DNA of 64,000 nt from Streptomyces filipinensis (GTDB lineage: Bacteria > Actinomycetota > Actinomycetes > Streptomycetales > Streptomycetaceae), in assembly GCF_014649495.1 (NCBI RefSeq), contig NZ_BMTD01000015.1, positions 124,001 through 188,000 of the forward strand. Reading direction: 5' to 3'. Shown in pieces: positions 1 through 9,244 of the stretch. The stretch's first letter is position 1. Each line of letters begins with the position of its first letter. The translations under genes and the position numbers were made by a program. The notes beneath the pieces were generated by a model, which saw nothing but the letters and a program-made list of their open reading frames with translations, made no database searches and was not told the DNA's origin.

Positions 1-210
1 CAGGCGCCCAAGCGTCGTCCCCGGAAGCGCGGCGATCGCGAGCACGGGCGGCTTACGCCACAGGACCTCCGGCGTCGGGACCGGCGCCAGGGACATCGCC
101 TCGACCTCGACGTCGATGCGCGCCTGATCGGCGTCCACCTTCAGGAACACGTCACCGACGCGCAGAGTCGCACGCTCGGAATGGGCGACGACGACCTTGA
201 CCTCATCCAT
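1..210 (-). CDS. Phosphotransferase-family protein, N-terminal part (runs off the window)
   Basis: Reading right to left from an ATG at 208-210, this open frame runs off the left edge; only 70 residues are visible. The start MDEVKVVVAHSERATLRVGD followed by VFLKVD and an ...EVLWRKPPVLAIAALPG stretch resembles the N-lobe of aminoglycoside/kanamycin-kinase-like phosphotransferases, where a strand-turn-strand with FLK carries the ATP-binding lysine. The catalytic HxDxxxxN loop would lie outside the window. The next minus-strand gene (365-1180) is also a phosphotransferase, so this may be a pair of related genes. Substrate is unknown. Confidence 0.6.
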   Translation of the reverse strand, partial: MDEVKVVVAHSERATLRVGDVFLKVDADQARIDVEVEAMSLAPVPTPEVLWRKPPVLAIAALPGTTLGRL

Positions 211-364
211 GGGCGACCAGTATCCCGGGGATGATCGCCGACGTCGCCGGGTTTATCGCGTGCGATGCACGCGGCTGACCGCGTCCCGCTAGCCTGCGGC
301 CCCCTGCACGACACAGGCCTCTGACCAGTCAAGCCCAGCACGTTTGTCAGGAGTCCTGAGCCAG

Positions 365-1180
365 TCATCCCAACAGGGCAGCCGTGAACATCTCTTGGTG
401 AGCCACCAGCCACTCCTGGATGCGGTCCCAACGCTGCCAACCACCGCGCTCGGACAGCGCCTGGGTGTAGACGGGGTCACCGTCGGCCACTCGGCCAGCG
501 ACGAAGGCCCGGCAGGATCCGGTCGCCTGTTCGATGACGCCCGGCAGTTCAGCGCGCTCCTGCAGGGAGAGGCCGTAACCGTCGGCCAGTATCCGTAGTC
601 GTGCCGGGGCGTCCAGCCCCGCGGGATAGAAAGCTGCCGCGGACGTGGGATCGACCATGGGAACCCAGTAGCGGGCGGTCATGGCGACGTCCCATACTGC
701 TCGGCCGGGGGCCGCCAGGTCGAAATCGATCAGGGCCGCGGCATGGCCGTCGCGGAAGACGACGTTCTCCGGGCACACGTCGTTGTGGCACAGCATCGTT
801 CCGCCCGCCGGGTCGGCCAGGGACCGGGGCCACTCGGCGCATGCGTCCACCGGGATGGCCGCGCTGGCGTCGTGCAGGCGCCGTAGCAGTCCTCCCACCG
901 ATCTCAACGCGGTCTCGGTCATCGCCCAGCGCGGAAACGGCGGTAGAGCGACGTCGCCGGGGATGAAGGTCAGCTGCTCGCGGCCGTCCGCGGTGAGACG
1001 GATCGGCCTCGGAGCCGCGTCGAACCCCTGCTCTTCGAGCGCGCGGAGATGGGCATGGAGGGCGCGCGCGGTGCGCGGCGCCGGGCGTTCCACCAGAGCA
1101 CCGTGGCGGAAGACCGCGCCCGCGTTCACCATGCCGCCGACCAGGGCTTCGCCCTCCGCCGTCTCGCCCTCCGCCGTCAT
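365..1180 (-). CDS. Aminoglycoside phosphotransferase (APH) family protein
   Basis: A 271-residue protein with the Brenner motif of APH/choline-kinase-like enzymes: HNDVCPENVV (H and D catalytic, N metal-binding) followed about 10 residues later by IDFD, the metal-binding aspartate equivalent to DFG. It would transfer phosphate from ATP to a hydroxyl of a small molecule or sugar; the substrate cannot be read from sequence. I chose the ATG at 1178-1180 (MTAEGETAEGEALVGG) because the frame continues upstream to 1321 only through low-information sequence; MVNAGAVFRHG a few codons later is an alternative start. The N-lobe is short for the family, which is common in actinobacterial resistance-like homologues. 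Confidence 0.8.
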   Translation of the reverse strand: MTAEGETAEGEALVGGMVNAGAVFRHGALVERPAPRTARALHAHLRALEEQGFDAAPRPIRLTADGREQLTFIPGDVALPPFPRWAMTETALRSVGGLLRRLHDASAAIPVDACAEWPRSLADPAGGTMLCHNDVCPENVVFRDGHAAALIDFDLAAPGRAVWDVAMTARYWVPMVDPTSAAAFYPAGLDAPARLRILADGYGLSLQERAELPGVIEQATGSCRAFVAGRVADGDPVYTQALSERGGWQRWDRIQEWLVAHQEMFTAALLG

Positions 1181-1600
1181 GCCGATCACGCTACCGTCAG
1201 CTCGGACGTGTGGGGGACGTTCCCGAAATACGCTTCGAACAGCTCGCCCACCTGGGCATTCCCCGGACGCTGAGGCAGCCATCGTCTGATCATGTGCTCC
1301 GGCCACGGATGCGGGGACCACGACGAAGGCCGTGATGACGAAGGCCGTGATGGTGAGTTTGCCGCCTTCTCCGAACTACCGAGGGCGTCCCGTGATCGGG
1401 TTGTCCCGTCTCCGATGACCTGGTCCGGGATCGGGGCCGTGGCCTGCGGCGACCAGGTCGGTCGAGACGCCGCGTCGCCGGAGATCCCAGTCGGTCTGGT
1501 CCCTGTCGGGCAGATGCCTGACGCTGTCTCAGTCGATCTGGTCCTTCTCCACCGTTTCGTGGACCTACCGGAGCCTCGTCGATTCACGACGGGTTCGTGA

Positions 1601-2335
1601 TCACCAGGGGACGACGCCGTCGTCCTCGAAGAACGAACCGGTCGGGCCGCCGTCGGACAGGGTGGCGAGCCGGATCGCTGTGGCCGCGCCCTGTTCAGGA
1701 GTGCGGGGCCCTTGGAAGCCCGTGAAGTCGGTCGCGACCAGGCCCGGGCAGGCGGCGTTGATCAGGATGTTCGTACCGGCGAACTGCCGGGCGTACTGCA
1801 CGGTGAGGGCGTTGAGGAACGACTTCGACGGCGCGTAGGCCGCCATGATCGGGATCTCGATGTATGGGTCCGTCTGCCGGGCCAGGGAGCCGACGCTACT
1901 GGAGACGTTCACGATGCGTGGCGAGGCCGAGCGCCGCAGCAGTGGCAGCATCGCGTTGGTCACCCGGACGACACCCATGACGTTGGTATCCACGACCGTG
2001 CGGAGCACCTCCAGGTCGAGCACGGTCGGGTCCTGCACCCACCCCGGGCCCATCTCGCCCGAGATGCCGGCATTGTTGACCAGGGCGTCCAGGCGCCCGG
2101 CCAGCCGTTCGATCAGTTCCGCGGCATCAGTGACGCTCTGGTCGTCGGTCACGTCCAGCGGTACCCCGAACGCGTCCACGCCGACGGCGCGCAGCTTCCC
2201 GACGGCGGTTTCGCGTCGGGCGGCGTCGCGGGCGCCCACGCCCACGCGGTACCCGCGGCTGCCCAGCCCGGCCGCGATCTCGTACCCGATGCCCTTGTTC
2301 GCGCCGGTCACCAGCGCGATCATCGTTTCGCTCAT
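1601..2335 (-). CDS. SDR-family NAD(P)-dependent oxidoreductase
   Basis: A 244-residue classical short-chain dehydrogenase/reductase. The cofactor loop TGANKGIG is near residue 10, NNAG near 88, the catalytic serine in VNVSSSVGS, and the YxxxK pair in YAPSK. It resembles the carbonyl-reductase-like SDRs with TGANKGIG. Start MSETMIALVTG at 2335 is chosen because the Rossmann strand begins right after it; the frame extends to 2395 but that would run through the intergenic palindromes. It is transcribed divergently from the LysR gene at 2428 across a 92-bp region with two palindromes, so the LysR protein is its likely regulator. Confidence 0.88.
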   Translation of the reverse strand: MSETMIALVTGANKGIGYEIAAGLGSRGYRVGVGARDAARRETAVGKLRAVGVDAFGVPLDVTDDQSVTDAAELIERLAGRLDALVNNAGISGEMGPGWVQDPTVLDLEVLRTVVDTNVMGVVRVTNAMLPLLRRSASPRIVNVSSSVGSLARQTDPYIEIPIMAAYAPSKSFLNALTVQYARQFAGTNILINAACPGLVATDFTGFQGPRTPEQGAATAIRLATLSDGGPTGSFFEDDGVVPW

Positions 2336-2372
2336 GCTGATGATGTTGGCTCGCTGACGAGTGGCGCGGCCA

Positions 2373-2408
2373 ACACCGATACGGTGTCCTGTCATACCTG
2401 CCAGGTAT
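2373..2408. promoter_or_regulatory. Two palindromes between SDR and LysR genes (probable LysR operator)
   Basis: Two perfect dyads sit back to back in the divergent intergenic region. 2373-2387 reads ACACCG-ATA-CGGTGT; 2394-2408 reads ATACCTG-C-CAGGTAT. The second is the best candidate for the LysR recognition site (T-rich/A-rich ends around an odd centre, roughly T-N11-A), the first for an activation or repression half-site near the SDR promoter. Function is inferred from position and symmetry. Confidence 0.6.
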
Positions 2409-2427
2409 CACCGAGTAGGCTGCGGCC

Positions 2428-3291
2428 GTGGACACCCTGGAGACCCGCGAGCTGCGCTACTTCGTGGCCGTCGCCGAGGAACTGCACTTCGGGCGCGCCG
2501 CCGAGCGCCTGGGCATGGCCCAGCCGCCGCTGTCGCGGGCGATCCAGCAGCTCGAACGGCGCCTCGGGGTCTGCCTGCTGCAGCGCAACCGCCGTGGCGT
2601 CCGCCTGACCGGTGCCGGAGAGGTGCTGTTGCACGAGGGCCGGGCGGCCCTCGACGCGACCGCTGCCGCCGCTCGCCGCACCCGGCGCGCCGGCGGTGCC
2701 GACAGCCCTGGCGGCCCCCGCGGTCGGCTGGTCCTCGCGGTGAAGGCCGCCGCGTCCCACGAACTGCTGCGGAAACTTCTCGACGCCTACGCGGCCGAGC
2801 CCGACAGTGCCGAGATCGAGGTGCTGCCGTGCGGCATTTCCGAGCAGGAAGAGCTGCTGCGCGACGGACGCGCTGATGTCGCGCTCATGCACACGCCGTG
2901 GAACTCCCTCGCCGGGTTCGACAGCGAGGCACTGACGACCGAGGGGCAGGTTGCCGTCCTGCCTGCCGGGCACCCGCTCGCCGCCCGCGAGACCTTGTCC
3001 CTGGCCGATGTCAGGGACGTCCCCGATCTGCCGCTCGCCCGCTGGCCCACCCAGGGCACCTACGCGCCCGGCCCGGGCCCCGAGATCCACAACCAGACGC
3101 AGCTGGCCCAGTTGATCGCCCTCGGACGCACCGTGGCGGTCGTCCCCGACTCCGCCCGCTCCTGGCTGTGGGCCGAGCACACGGCTGTCCCCCTGACCGA
3201 CGCGCCTCCCGTCGTGACCCACATCGCCTGGCCCGCCCACAGCCGCTCCCTCGCCCTGGCCGGCCTGATCCGCACGGCCGCACGGCTATGA
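2428..3291 (+). CDS. LysR-family transcriptional regulator
   Basis: 287 residues. The N-terminal winged helix is typical: LETRELRYFVAVAEELHFGRAAERL, then MAQPPLSRAIQQLERRLGVCLLQR for the recognition helix. The remainder is a substrate-binding domain with PAGHPLA. The GTG at 2428-2430 starts the protein exactly at the usual LysR distance from the helix. Divergent to the SDR gene, as is common for LysR regulators and their targets; the effector is unknown. The gene ends at 3291 without an obvious terminator immediately after it. Confidence 0.9.
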   Translation: MDTLETRELRYFVAVAEELHFGRAAERLGMAQPPLSRAIQQLERRLGVCLLQRNRRGVRLTGAGEVLLHEGRAALDATAAAARRTRRAGGADSPGGPRGRLVLAVKAAASHELLRKLLDAYAAEPDSAEIEVLPCGISEQEELLRDGRADVALMHTPWNSLAGFDSEALTTEGQVAVLPAGHPLAARETLSLADVRDVPDLPLARWPTQGTYAPGPGPEIHNQTQLAQLIALGRTVAVVPDSARSWLWAEHTAVPLTDAPPVVTHIAWPAHSRSLALAGLIRTAARL

Positions 3292-3917
3292 CCAGCTCCT
3301 GCCCCCATCGGTCAGCACCCGGGACAGCTCAGGTGCCACCAGGGCCAGCGGGACCGAAGATGCAGACCCGCGGGACCAGATCATCTGGGACGGCGAGCGA
3401 ATCGGACCAGATCATTCGAGGCAGGGGCCACATCGCCTGAGACGGGACACGGGTATCGGGACGATCAGTCTTGAGGAGAAGTGCCCTGTCGCAGTGCAGG
3501 TGAACCAGCGGATCTCTGTGGCCAGCAATGGCTCAGGTGTACTGAGCCAGGACCGGTGGCTTTTGGATGGGGGCCGGTGAGGGACCGTCGTGCACCTGCG
3601 GCGCCTCCCACAGGTTCACGACGATGGACGACTGTGACCGCAGCGCCTTGCGGCACGCCCCGACCACGGCCAAAGGGGCGTCCGTCCCTGAGAACGGCGG
3701 ATGCTTCGAGACCGGAATCTGACGGTGGGCGAAACGCAGGGCGTTGAGCTCGGCACAGGGCCGGGCAGTCGGAAACGAACCCCGCCTCCTCAACGAGGCG
3801 GGGTTCGTGCGGTGCACGACCCCCTTGCAAGATCATCCGGTGCTGTAGTGTCTGCGCTTCGAATCGAACGAACAAGCGGTGCGCGGGGAGTGCGCCGTGA
3901 GACCGGGAGGGGCGCCC
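3292..3917. other. Intergenic region without a recognised gene
   Basis: Several short frames occur on both strands but none resembles a known protein to me. A minus-strand frame at 3533-3817 is the longest uninterrupted candidate and could be a decayed gene. The only clear structure is the strong hairpin at 3775-3808. Confidence 0.4.
3775..3808. terminator. Strong GC-rich hairpin
   Basis: A perfect 14-bp stem (ACGAACCCCGCCTC paired with GAGGCGGGGTTCGT) around a six-base loop CTCAAC. There is no U-tract, which is normal for actinomycete terminators. It lies between the LysR gene and the broken secreted nuclease gene and would insulate the latter. Confidence 0.65.
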
Positions 3918-5410
3918 ATGCGCAGACTCGTGGCCGTACTGGCCGCGCTGTTCAGTTTGGCGATCTGGATCCAGTGGCAGTGGCCCGCGCCCGCGAGCGC
4001 CAGCACGTTGTCCGATCAGCTGGCCAAGTCCGCCGGCCAGAAGTGGGCGCTGCTGAACGTCGGGAACGGCAAGTACGTCTCCGCCCCGGACACCGGCTCG
4101 GGTGGCGACTACGCCAAGCTCTACGCCAATGCCACGTCGATCACCGCCTCCGAGCGGTTCACACTGCACACCGACGACAAGGGCACGCAGATCAGCCTGC
4201 GCGCCGAGAGCAACGGCCTGTTCGTCAGCGCGGACGCCAACAACAGCCAGAAGCTCCGCGCCCAGGGCGACCACATCGGCTCCTGGGAAGGCTTCGAGCT
4301 CCGGTACCAGGGCACCGACACGAGCGGCGCCTCCTACGCCCTGCACTCGGTGAGTGCCGACGCGTACATCGCCGCCGAGCTGGGCACCTACCCCGACCAC
4401 GAGGTGCTGCGCGCCCGGACCACGACCCCCCTCGGCTCCTGGGAGAAGTTCCGGCTGGTGCCCGTCACCGACTCCAGCAGCCACGTGGGCGCCGCGGCGA
4501 CGACTACACGCACTGGGGGACCCTGCCGGCTCCGTCGGCCCCCACCTCCACCTCGGTCAAGGTCATGACCTGGAACCTGTGCGGGGACCAGAACTCCAGC
4601 TGCGGCAACGACCATTCCACGCCCGACCACATGGCCGACCAGGTCATCGGCCAGCTCAACGACGTCGGCTCCACCTACACCCCCGACGCGCTCTTCTTCG
4701 AGGAGTCCTGCGAGAAGTTCGCCAAGCCGATCGAGACGGCGCTGGAGAACCGCACCGGCACCGGCTGGGACGTCAGGTTCGCACCGATCTACTACAACGT
4801 CAGCACAGGCGGCGGCGCGGCCGTCCTCGCGCAGAAGGAGTGCGCCGACGCCACCGGGTACGGCGACCGGGGTGCCTACGGCGTCAGCGTCGCGGTGCCG
4901 GACGAGAACACCTGGTACCGGGCGCACATCCTGAAGTCCCCTGCCACGGCCACGAATTCGACCGGGACGACGTACCCCGTCGAGCAGCGGGCCGCTCTGT
5001 GCGCGGCCATCACCTCCAAGGCCGTGATGTACTGCGGCGCGCACTTCAGCACCGGCGGCACGAACTATGACGACCCCACCTGGACGTACCACGGGTACCA
5101 GCGGGACGAGCTGACGACGGACGAGCAGAAGGCCAAGGACAACGGCTACCGCGTGGTGTTCGGCGGCGACCTGAACGCCAACCCGCCGGCCCGGGGCTGG
5201 GACGGCTACCAGGCCCTGAACCCCGTCTACGACACCTACCGCGAGTGCGCCCAGCTCCAGGACGCGACCAGCGCCCGCGACGGCCAGAACACCGTCAACA
5301 ACTCGAAGATCGACTACATCTTCGGCGCCGGCCACACGTCGTGCGCGGTCTCCGCCAACAGCTGGGGCTCCGACCACCACGCCCTGCGCTCGACCACGCT
5401 GCTTCCCTGA
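3918..5410 (+). pseudogene. Secreted endonuclease/exonuclease/phosphatase-family protein with N-terminal beta-trefoil-like domain, frameshifted
   Basis: The first frame starts at ATG 3918 behind GGGAGGGG and encodes a signal peptide (MRRLVAVLAALFSLAIWIQW...ASAS) and a fascin/ricin-like beta-trefoil segment with repeated 'KYVSA', 'LFVSAD', 'YIAAEL' turns. After about residue 190 the coding sense moves to another frame, beginning GDDYTHWGTLP, which carries the EEP nuclease/phosphatase fold: VMTWNLCGDQ near the start, FEESC, VVFGGDLNANP, NNSKIDYIF and a final WGSDHHALRSTT (catalytic SDH). Total length 1493 nt is one base short of a whole number of codons, so a single missing base near 4496 explains the break. 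It may be a true null allele or a sequencing error; the second half retains all catalytic motifs. Confidence 0.8.
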
Positions 5411-5440
5411 CCGCCGACCCTGACAGGTTTCTTCCCACAG

Positions 5441-5470
5441 ACCGGCGCCCGTCATACGACGGGCGCCGGT
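5441..5470. terminator. Terminator hairpin after the secreted nuclease gene
   Basis: A perfect 13-bp stem, ACCGGCGCCCGTC with GACGGGCGCCGGT, and a four-base loop ATAC, beginning 31 bp after the stop codon at 5410. Typical actinomycete rho-independent-like terminator without a T-run. Confidence 0.8.
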
Positions 5471-5903
5471 TCTGTCGCGATGACTGCCGCACCGGCGACC
5501 GCTCACCCGCCGGGCTTGCCAGCCTCTGCCGATGGGTCCTCGGCCGCGAGGAGCTGATCCGCCGTCACTGCGCTGCCGGCCGACACGTTTTCGCAAACCC
5601 GGCGCCATGCCGCTGAGCTGACCTCCGGCACCGGACACGACCGGTTCGGGTTCACCCCTCAGCCTGATCATGGACGACTCACCTCGCCCCAGCCGACACG
5701 GGCATCCGGCACCGCCGGATGAACGCCGCAGCCCAGGGCGGGACTTACGGTGTGACTCCCCATCATGGAAGTAGCACCTGATGAGTGCCGTGACTGCCTC
5801 GGTTGAGGCGGTGGGACAGGTCCGGCTGGTCGAAGTGGCGGCGGATCTGTGGATCCGTTCGGGGAGGTCCGCGCACGCACGGACCTCCCCCTCCCGTGGG
5901 TTG
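5471..5903. other. Intergenic region
   Basis: No gene is recognised between the hairpin at 5441-5470 and the stop codon of the serine hydrolase at 5904. Short frames here lack codon bias and motifs. Confidence 0.4.
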
Positions 5904-7019
5904 TCACTGCAGTCCGCTGTAGGCGGCCATGATGATCTCCATACCGCGGTTGTCCTCCTGCTGCTCTCGGTCAATCATCTGGTTCATGACGTAGGCCACC
6001 GACATACGTGAATCAGGGTCGCTCGCGACCAGCGAGCCGCCCCATCCGCCCCAACCGAAGGCGTTGCCGAACTTGCCGAAGCCCACGGTCCAGGACATCG
6101 ACGTCCGCAGAACGCGGTCCTCACCGCGGAACACCTCCTGCCACGCGGGCTCGCAGCCCTGAGGGGACAGCAGCCGCACTCCACCGGCGGAACCCCGGTT
6201 TGCCAGTACCGACTGGACGAGAGCGACGGACCGAGCGTTGCCGAAGCCGTTCACCGCCGGGATCTGCGCACGGCGCCAAGCCACAGAGTTGGCATCCCTG
6301 ACCCGGACCGCGGCACCCGTGTATTCCCGACGTATGCCGCCCGGTCCAGGCGGTGCGGTGGAGGCGTACTCGTCGGTCAGTGATCGCGGCGGGACGAGCG
6401 GTGCGACGCGGCGGTCATCCTCGGCGGAGAGCCCGATGTGGAAGTCCGCGCCCAGCGGGTTGGCCACCTCCTCGGCGAAGAACTCGCCGAGGCTACGGCC
6501 GGTGATACGGCGGACGATCTCACCGACCAGGAACCCGAAGGTGAGCGCGTGGTACCCGGCGGCCGTTCCCGGTTCCCATTCGGGGGTCTGCGCGGCCAGT
6601 CCTGCTGTCACGCTCTGCCAGTCGTAGAGGTCCTCGACCGCCGTCAGCCCGGACAGGTCCGGCAGACCCGCAGTGTGGGACAGAACGTGTCGTACCAGCA
6701 CGTTCTCCTTGCCGGCCGCGGCGAATTCGGGCCAGTAGGCGGCGACTGGCGCGGACAGATCGAGCTGGCCCCGGTCGGCCAGGATGAGGGCGCACAGGGC
6801 GGTCATGGGCTTGGTCGTCGAGTTCACGCCCGTGAGGGTGTCGCGCTCCCAGCTGACGGAGCGGTCCGCATCGGCGTACCCGCCCCAGATGTCGACCACC
6901 GGCTGGCCGTCGAGGTAGACAGCGACCGAGGCGCCCACGTCGTCGTTGCCGAGCGAAGCTGCAAGGGTTGCACGGACTGCGGCGAACCGCGGTTCGCATA
7001 GCCCCTTAATATCAGTCAT
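5904..7019 (-). CDS. Serine hydrolase of the beta-lactamase/family VIII esterase type
   Basis: A 371-residue protein with the class C beta-lactamase fold. The SxxK nucleophile motif is S67-T-T-K70, followed by a conserved MTALCALILADRG helix. HVLSHTAGLPD is the typical loop preceding the tyrosine region, and the GYHALTFGFLVGEIVRRITG segment supplies the catalytic tyrosine. The late WGGWGGSLVASDP block matches the KTG-equivalent region of family VIII esterases. No signal peptide is present, so it is probably a cytoplasmic esterase rather than a secreted beta-lactamase. The start at ATG 7017-7019 (MTDIKGLCEPRFAAV) is preferred over the longer frame to 7070. Confidence 0.88.
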   Translation of the reverse strand: MTDIKGLCEPRFAAVRATLAASLGNDDVGASVAVYLDGQPVVDIWGGYADADRSVSWERDTLTGVNSTTKPMTALCALILADRGQLDLSAPVAAYWPEFAAAGKENVLVRHVLSHTAGLPDLSGLTAVEDLYDWQSVTAGLAAQTPEWEPGTAAGYHALTFGFLVGEIVRRITGRSLGEFFAEEVANPLGADFHIGLSAEDDRRVAPLVPPRSLTDEYASTAPPGPGGIRREYTGAAVRVRDANSVAWRRAQIPAVNGFGNARSVALVQSVLANRGSAGGVRLLSPQGCEPAWQEVFRGEDRVLRTSMSWTVGFGKFGNAFGWGGWGGSLVASDPDSRMSVAYVMNQMIDREQQEDNRGMEIIMAAYSGLQ

Positions 7020-7357
7020 GGACGCAAGCCTCAGGTAACGCCGGGGCGTCCTGCCCGACAATCCCCGCACGGATTCTGTCGGGCGGCGCGCGAATGAATC
7101 GTCTCCGCACCTGGAGGCGGCCTCGCGGTCGACGGCTCGACTGGCTGTATCGGTATCTGGTCCCCCAGGCTCCGGACCACTCGTCCGGTTCGCGCGTCAC
7201 GCCAGGCTGGCCGGCCCCGAGATCGCAGCACTGATCACAGCCCGGGCCGCCGCTCGCGGCAGACGACTCCGGCTTGGTCTTGGGTCCGGCCGCTGCGGCT
7301 CCTGCGGCTGGGTGTGCGTTCCTACGGGGTTGAGGCGAGAAGGAAGGACGGATACGC
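7020..7357. other. Divergent intergenic region
   Basis: 338 bp between the minus-strand serine hydrolase and the plus-strand AraC gene. It must contain both promoters. I could not identify a convincing operator or small gene; an AAGGAAGGA Shine-Dalgarno sits at 7341-7349. Confidence 0.4.
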
Positions 7358-8239
7358 GTGCTGGAGCGGTTGAATCAGGCGCTGGACCACCTGGAGTCCT
7401 GCCTCGACCGGGAGGTCGACGTGGCCGCGGTGGCCCGGATCGCCGCGGTGTCGGAGTACCACTTCCGGCGGCTGTTCTCCGCGCTCGCCGGGATGCCGCT
7501 CCCGGTGTATGTGCGGCGCCGGCGCATGACGCTCGCTGCGGCCGAGGTGCTGGCCGGGGAGCTGACACTGCTCGATGTCGCGGTGCGGTACGGGTACGGC
7601 TCGGGAGAGGCGTTCGCCCGGGCGTTCCGGTCCGTGCACGGCATCGGGCCGGGCGAAGCCCGGCGCGCGGGTGCGGTGCTCACGGCGCAGCCGCGCATGT
7701 CCTTCCGCGTCGTCGTCGAAGGTAGTACGGCCATGCGGTACCGGATCGTGGAGAAGGAGTCGTTTCGGGTCGTCGGCAGGAAGGCCCGGGTCCCCCTCGT
7801 GCACGAGGGGGTCAACGCGGCCGCCGCGGCGCACGTGGAGAGCCTGGACGAGCAGGCGATCGTACGGATGAAGGAGCTGGCCGACCGGGAGCCGGAGGGG
7901 ATCTTCTCGGCGGCGGTGTACCTGACCGACAGCCGGGAGGAGGGCGCCGAGGCGGACTACTGGACCGGCGTGGCTACCAGCCCCCAGACGGCCGCCGAGG
8001 AGCTCGACGCCCTCGACGTGCCGGCCGGGACCTGGGCGGTCTTCGACAACCATGGTCCCTATCCGAGCGCGCTCCAGGAGCTGTGGCGGGCCGTGTTCAC
8101 GCAGTGGTTCCCCTCGAACCCTTACGTGAGCCGGCCAGGTCCGGAGCTCCTGCGGACGCAGCCGGTGGAGATCGGCGAAGAGACCGACTCCCAGCTGTGG
8201 ATCCCGATCGAGCGGAGTAGCGGCAACGCCGGCGTGTGA
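7358..8239 (+). CDS. AraC-family regulator with GyrI-like effector domain
   Basis: 293 residues. The first about 105 residues form two AraC helix-turn-helices: VDVAAVARIAAVSEYHFRRLFSALAGMPLPVYVRRRRM and LLDVAVRYGYGSGEAFARAFRSVHGIGPGEARR. Residues after about 120 are a GyrI/SOUL-like effector-binding domain of the AraC_E_bind type (YRIVEKESFRVVGRKARVPL ... WAVFDNHGPYPSALQELWRAVFTQWFPSN ... LWIPIE), as in SbmC/Rob-like proteins that bind hydrophobic drugs. The GTG at 7358 has a good upstream purine-rich site. A small frame begins inside its stop codon (GTGA at 8236-8239), so translation of the following frame could be coupled. Confidence 0.9.
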   Translation: MLERLNQALDHLESCLDREVDVAAVARIAAVSEYHFRRLFSALAGMPLPVYVRRRRMTLAAAEVLAGELTLLDVAVRYGYGSGEAFARAFRSVHGIGPGEARRAGAVLTAQPRMSFRVVVEGSTAMRYRIVEKESFRVVGRKARVPLVHEGVNAAAAAHVESLDEQAIVRMKELADREPEGIFSAAVYLTDSREEGAEADYWTGVATSPQTAAEELDALDVPAGTWAVFDNHGPYPSALQELWRAVFTQWFPSNPYVSRPGPELLRTQPVEIGEETDSQLWIPIERSSGNAGV

Positions 8240-8501
8240 ACACTCTGCGGCAGACCGTCCGCCAGAACCTGGGCGCAACGCTGTGGGGCCTGGCGGGGGG
8301 CGCCGCCTGGTGGTACCAGGGGGCCTTCTGGCCGCTGCCGCCCACGATCAGATCAGCGGGCCCTGGCCGGCCTTCATCTTTGGGATCGGCGCCCCGGCCA
8401 CGATCCAGGGCCTGCTGTCTGGTGTGAAGCTCAGCAAAGCGTCGCCGCCGCCAGCAGTCGAAGCGCAGCCGGCGTTGCCTCAGGATGAGGGAAGTCCGTG
8501 A
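8236..8501 (+). pseudogene. Small two-segment membrane protein, frameshifted
   Basis: A GTG overlapping the AraC stop by 4 bp starts MNTLRQTVRQNLGATLWGLA, then GGAAWWYQGAFWPLP. The frame then turns to arginine-rich nonsense, while the adjacent frame continues plausibly as AHDQISGPWPAFIFGIGAPA followed by TIQGLLSGVKLS, another hydrophobic segment. The span is one base short of a whole number of codons. Adding one G at about 8341 would join both parts into an ~88-residue membrane protein. I do not recognise the family. It could be a real pseudogene or a sequencing indel. Confidence 0.5.
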
Positions 8502-8610
8502 AGACATCCCCTGACGCTCTCCTAGGACGTCTCGTCAAAGCTGCGCACTCTCGCCCATGGCCGCACCTTCCCGCTTCGAACCGCTGGACCCGCCTACCAG
8601 TTGTTGCGGG

Positions 8611-9231
8611 TCAGGGCGTTGGTGACGTGAGTTGTTGGCAGATCAGCTGGTGAGCAAGTTGTGCCGTCGCGAGCAGGTCCTCGCGAGCCGTGTCGACGCT
8701 GGATCGCACTGACAATCCGTGCCAGATGGATTGGATGAGCCCGGTCAGGACTGCTGCGTTGGTGCCCGCGGCTAGTTCCCCGTCCTGGATCGCTCGTTCG
8801 ATGCGCACGAGGAGGGCCTGCTCGTTCGAGCTGTGCAGTTCGGCGATGTAGGCGCTGGTATCGAGCGTGCTCGTGCTGTCGGTCATCACGGCGCTGCTGA
8901 TGAGACATCCGGGGTGCGTGTCGCTTGGCTGGGTGAACTCGTGGACCGAGTCGGTGAGGACGCGTTCGATGACTGTCTGGATGTCCTTCTCGCCGACAGC
9001 CTGCTGGTAGATCTCGCGGTAGCGCTCGGCGTAGGTCCGCACCGCTTCCTCGAACAGTCCGGCCTTGCTGCCGAAGGCGGCGTAGAGGCTAGAGGTGGAA
9101 AGCCCGAGGGCCGCGGTCAGGGTGCGGGTCGAGGTGCCGGAGTAGCCGCGTCGCCAGAAGAGGCGAGCGGCTTCAAGGACCGCACGGTCGCGGTCGAAGG
9201 CTCGGGGGCGTCCACGGTTGCGTTCGGTCAC
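8611..9231 (-). CDS. TetR-family repressor
   Basis: 206 residues from the GTG at 9229-9231 (VTERNRGRPRAFDRDRAVLE). The HTH is canonical: AARLFWRRGYSGTSTRTLTAALGLSTSSLYAAFGSKAGLFEEAV. The C-terminal ligand domain has the HPGCLISSAVMTDS signature seen in TetR_C subfamilies acting on quinone or electrophile-responsive oxidoreductase genes. A longer start, ATG at 9256-9258 (MERTIYNAS...), lies inside the shared palindrome. The gene is divergent from the alpha/beta hydrolase at 9268 with only the 37-bp dyad between them, so it very probably represses both. Confidence 0.9.
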   Translation of the reverse strand: MTERNRGRPRAFDRDRAVLEAARLFWRRGYSGTSTRTLTAALGLSTSSLYAAFGSKAGLFEEAVRTYAERYREIYQQAVGEKDIQTVIERVLTDSVHEFTQPSDTHPGCLISSAVMTDSTSTLDTSAYIAELHSSNEQALLVRIERAIQDGELAAGTNAAVLTGLIQSIWHGLSVRSSVDTAREDLLATAQLAHQLICQQLTSPTP

Positions 9232-9244
9232 GCTTGCATTGTAG

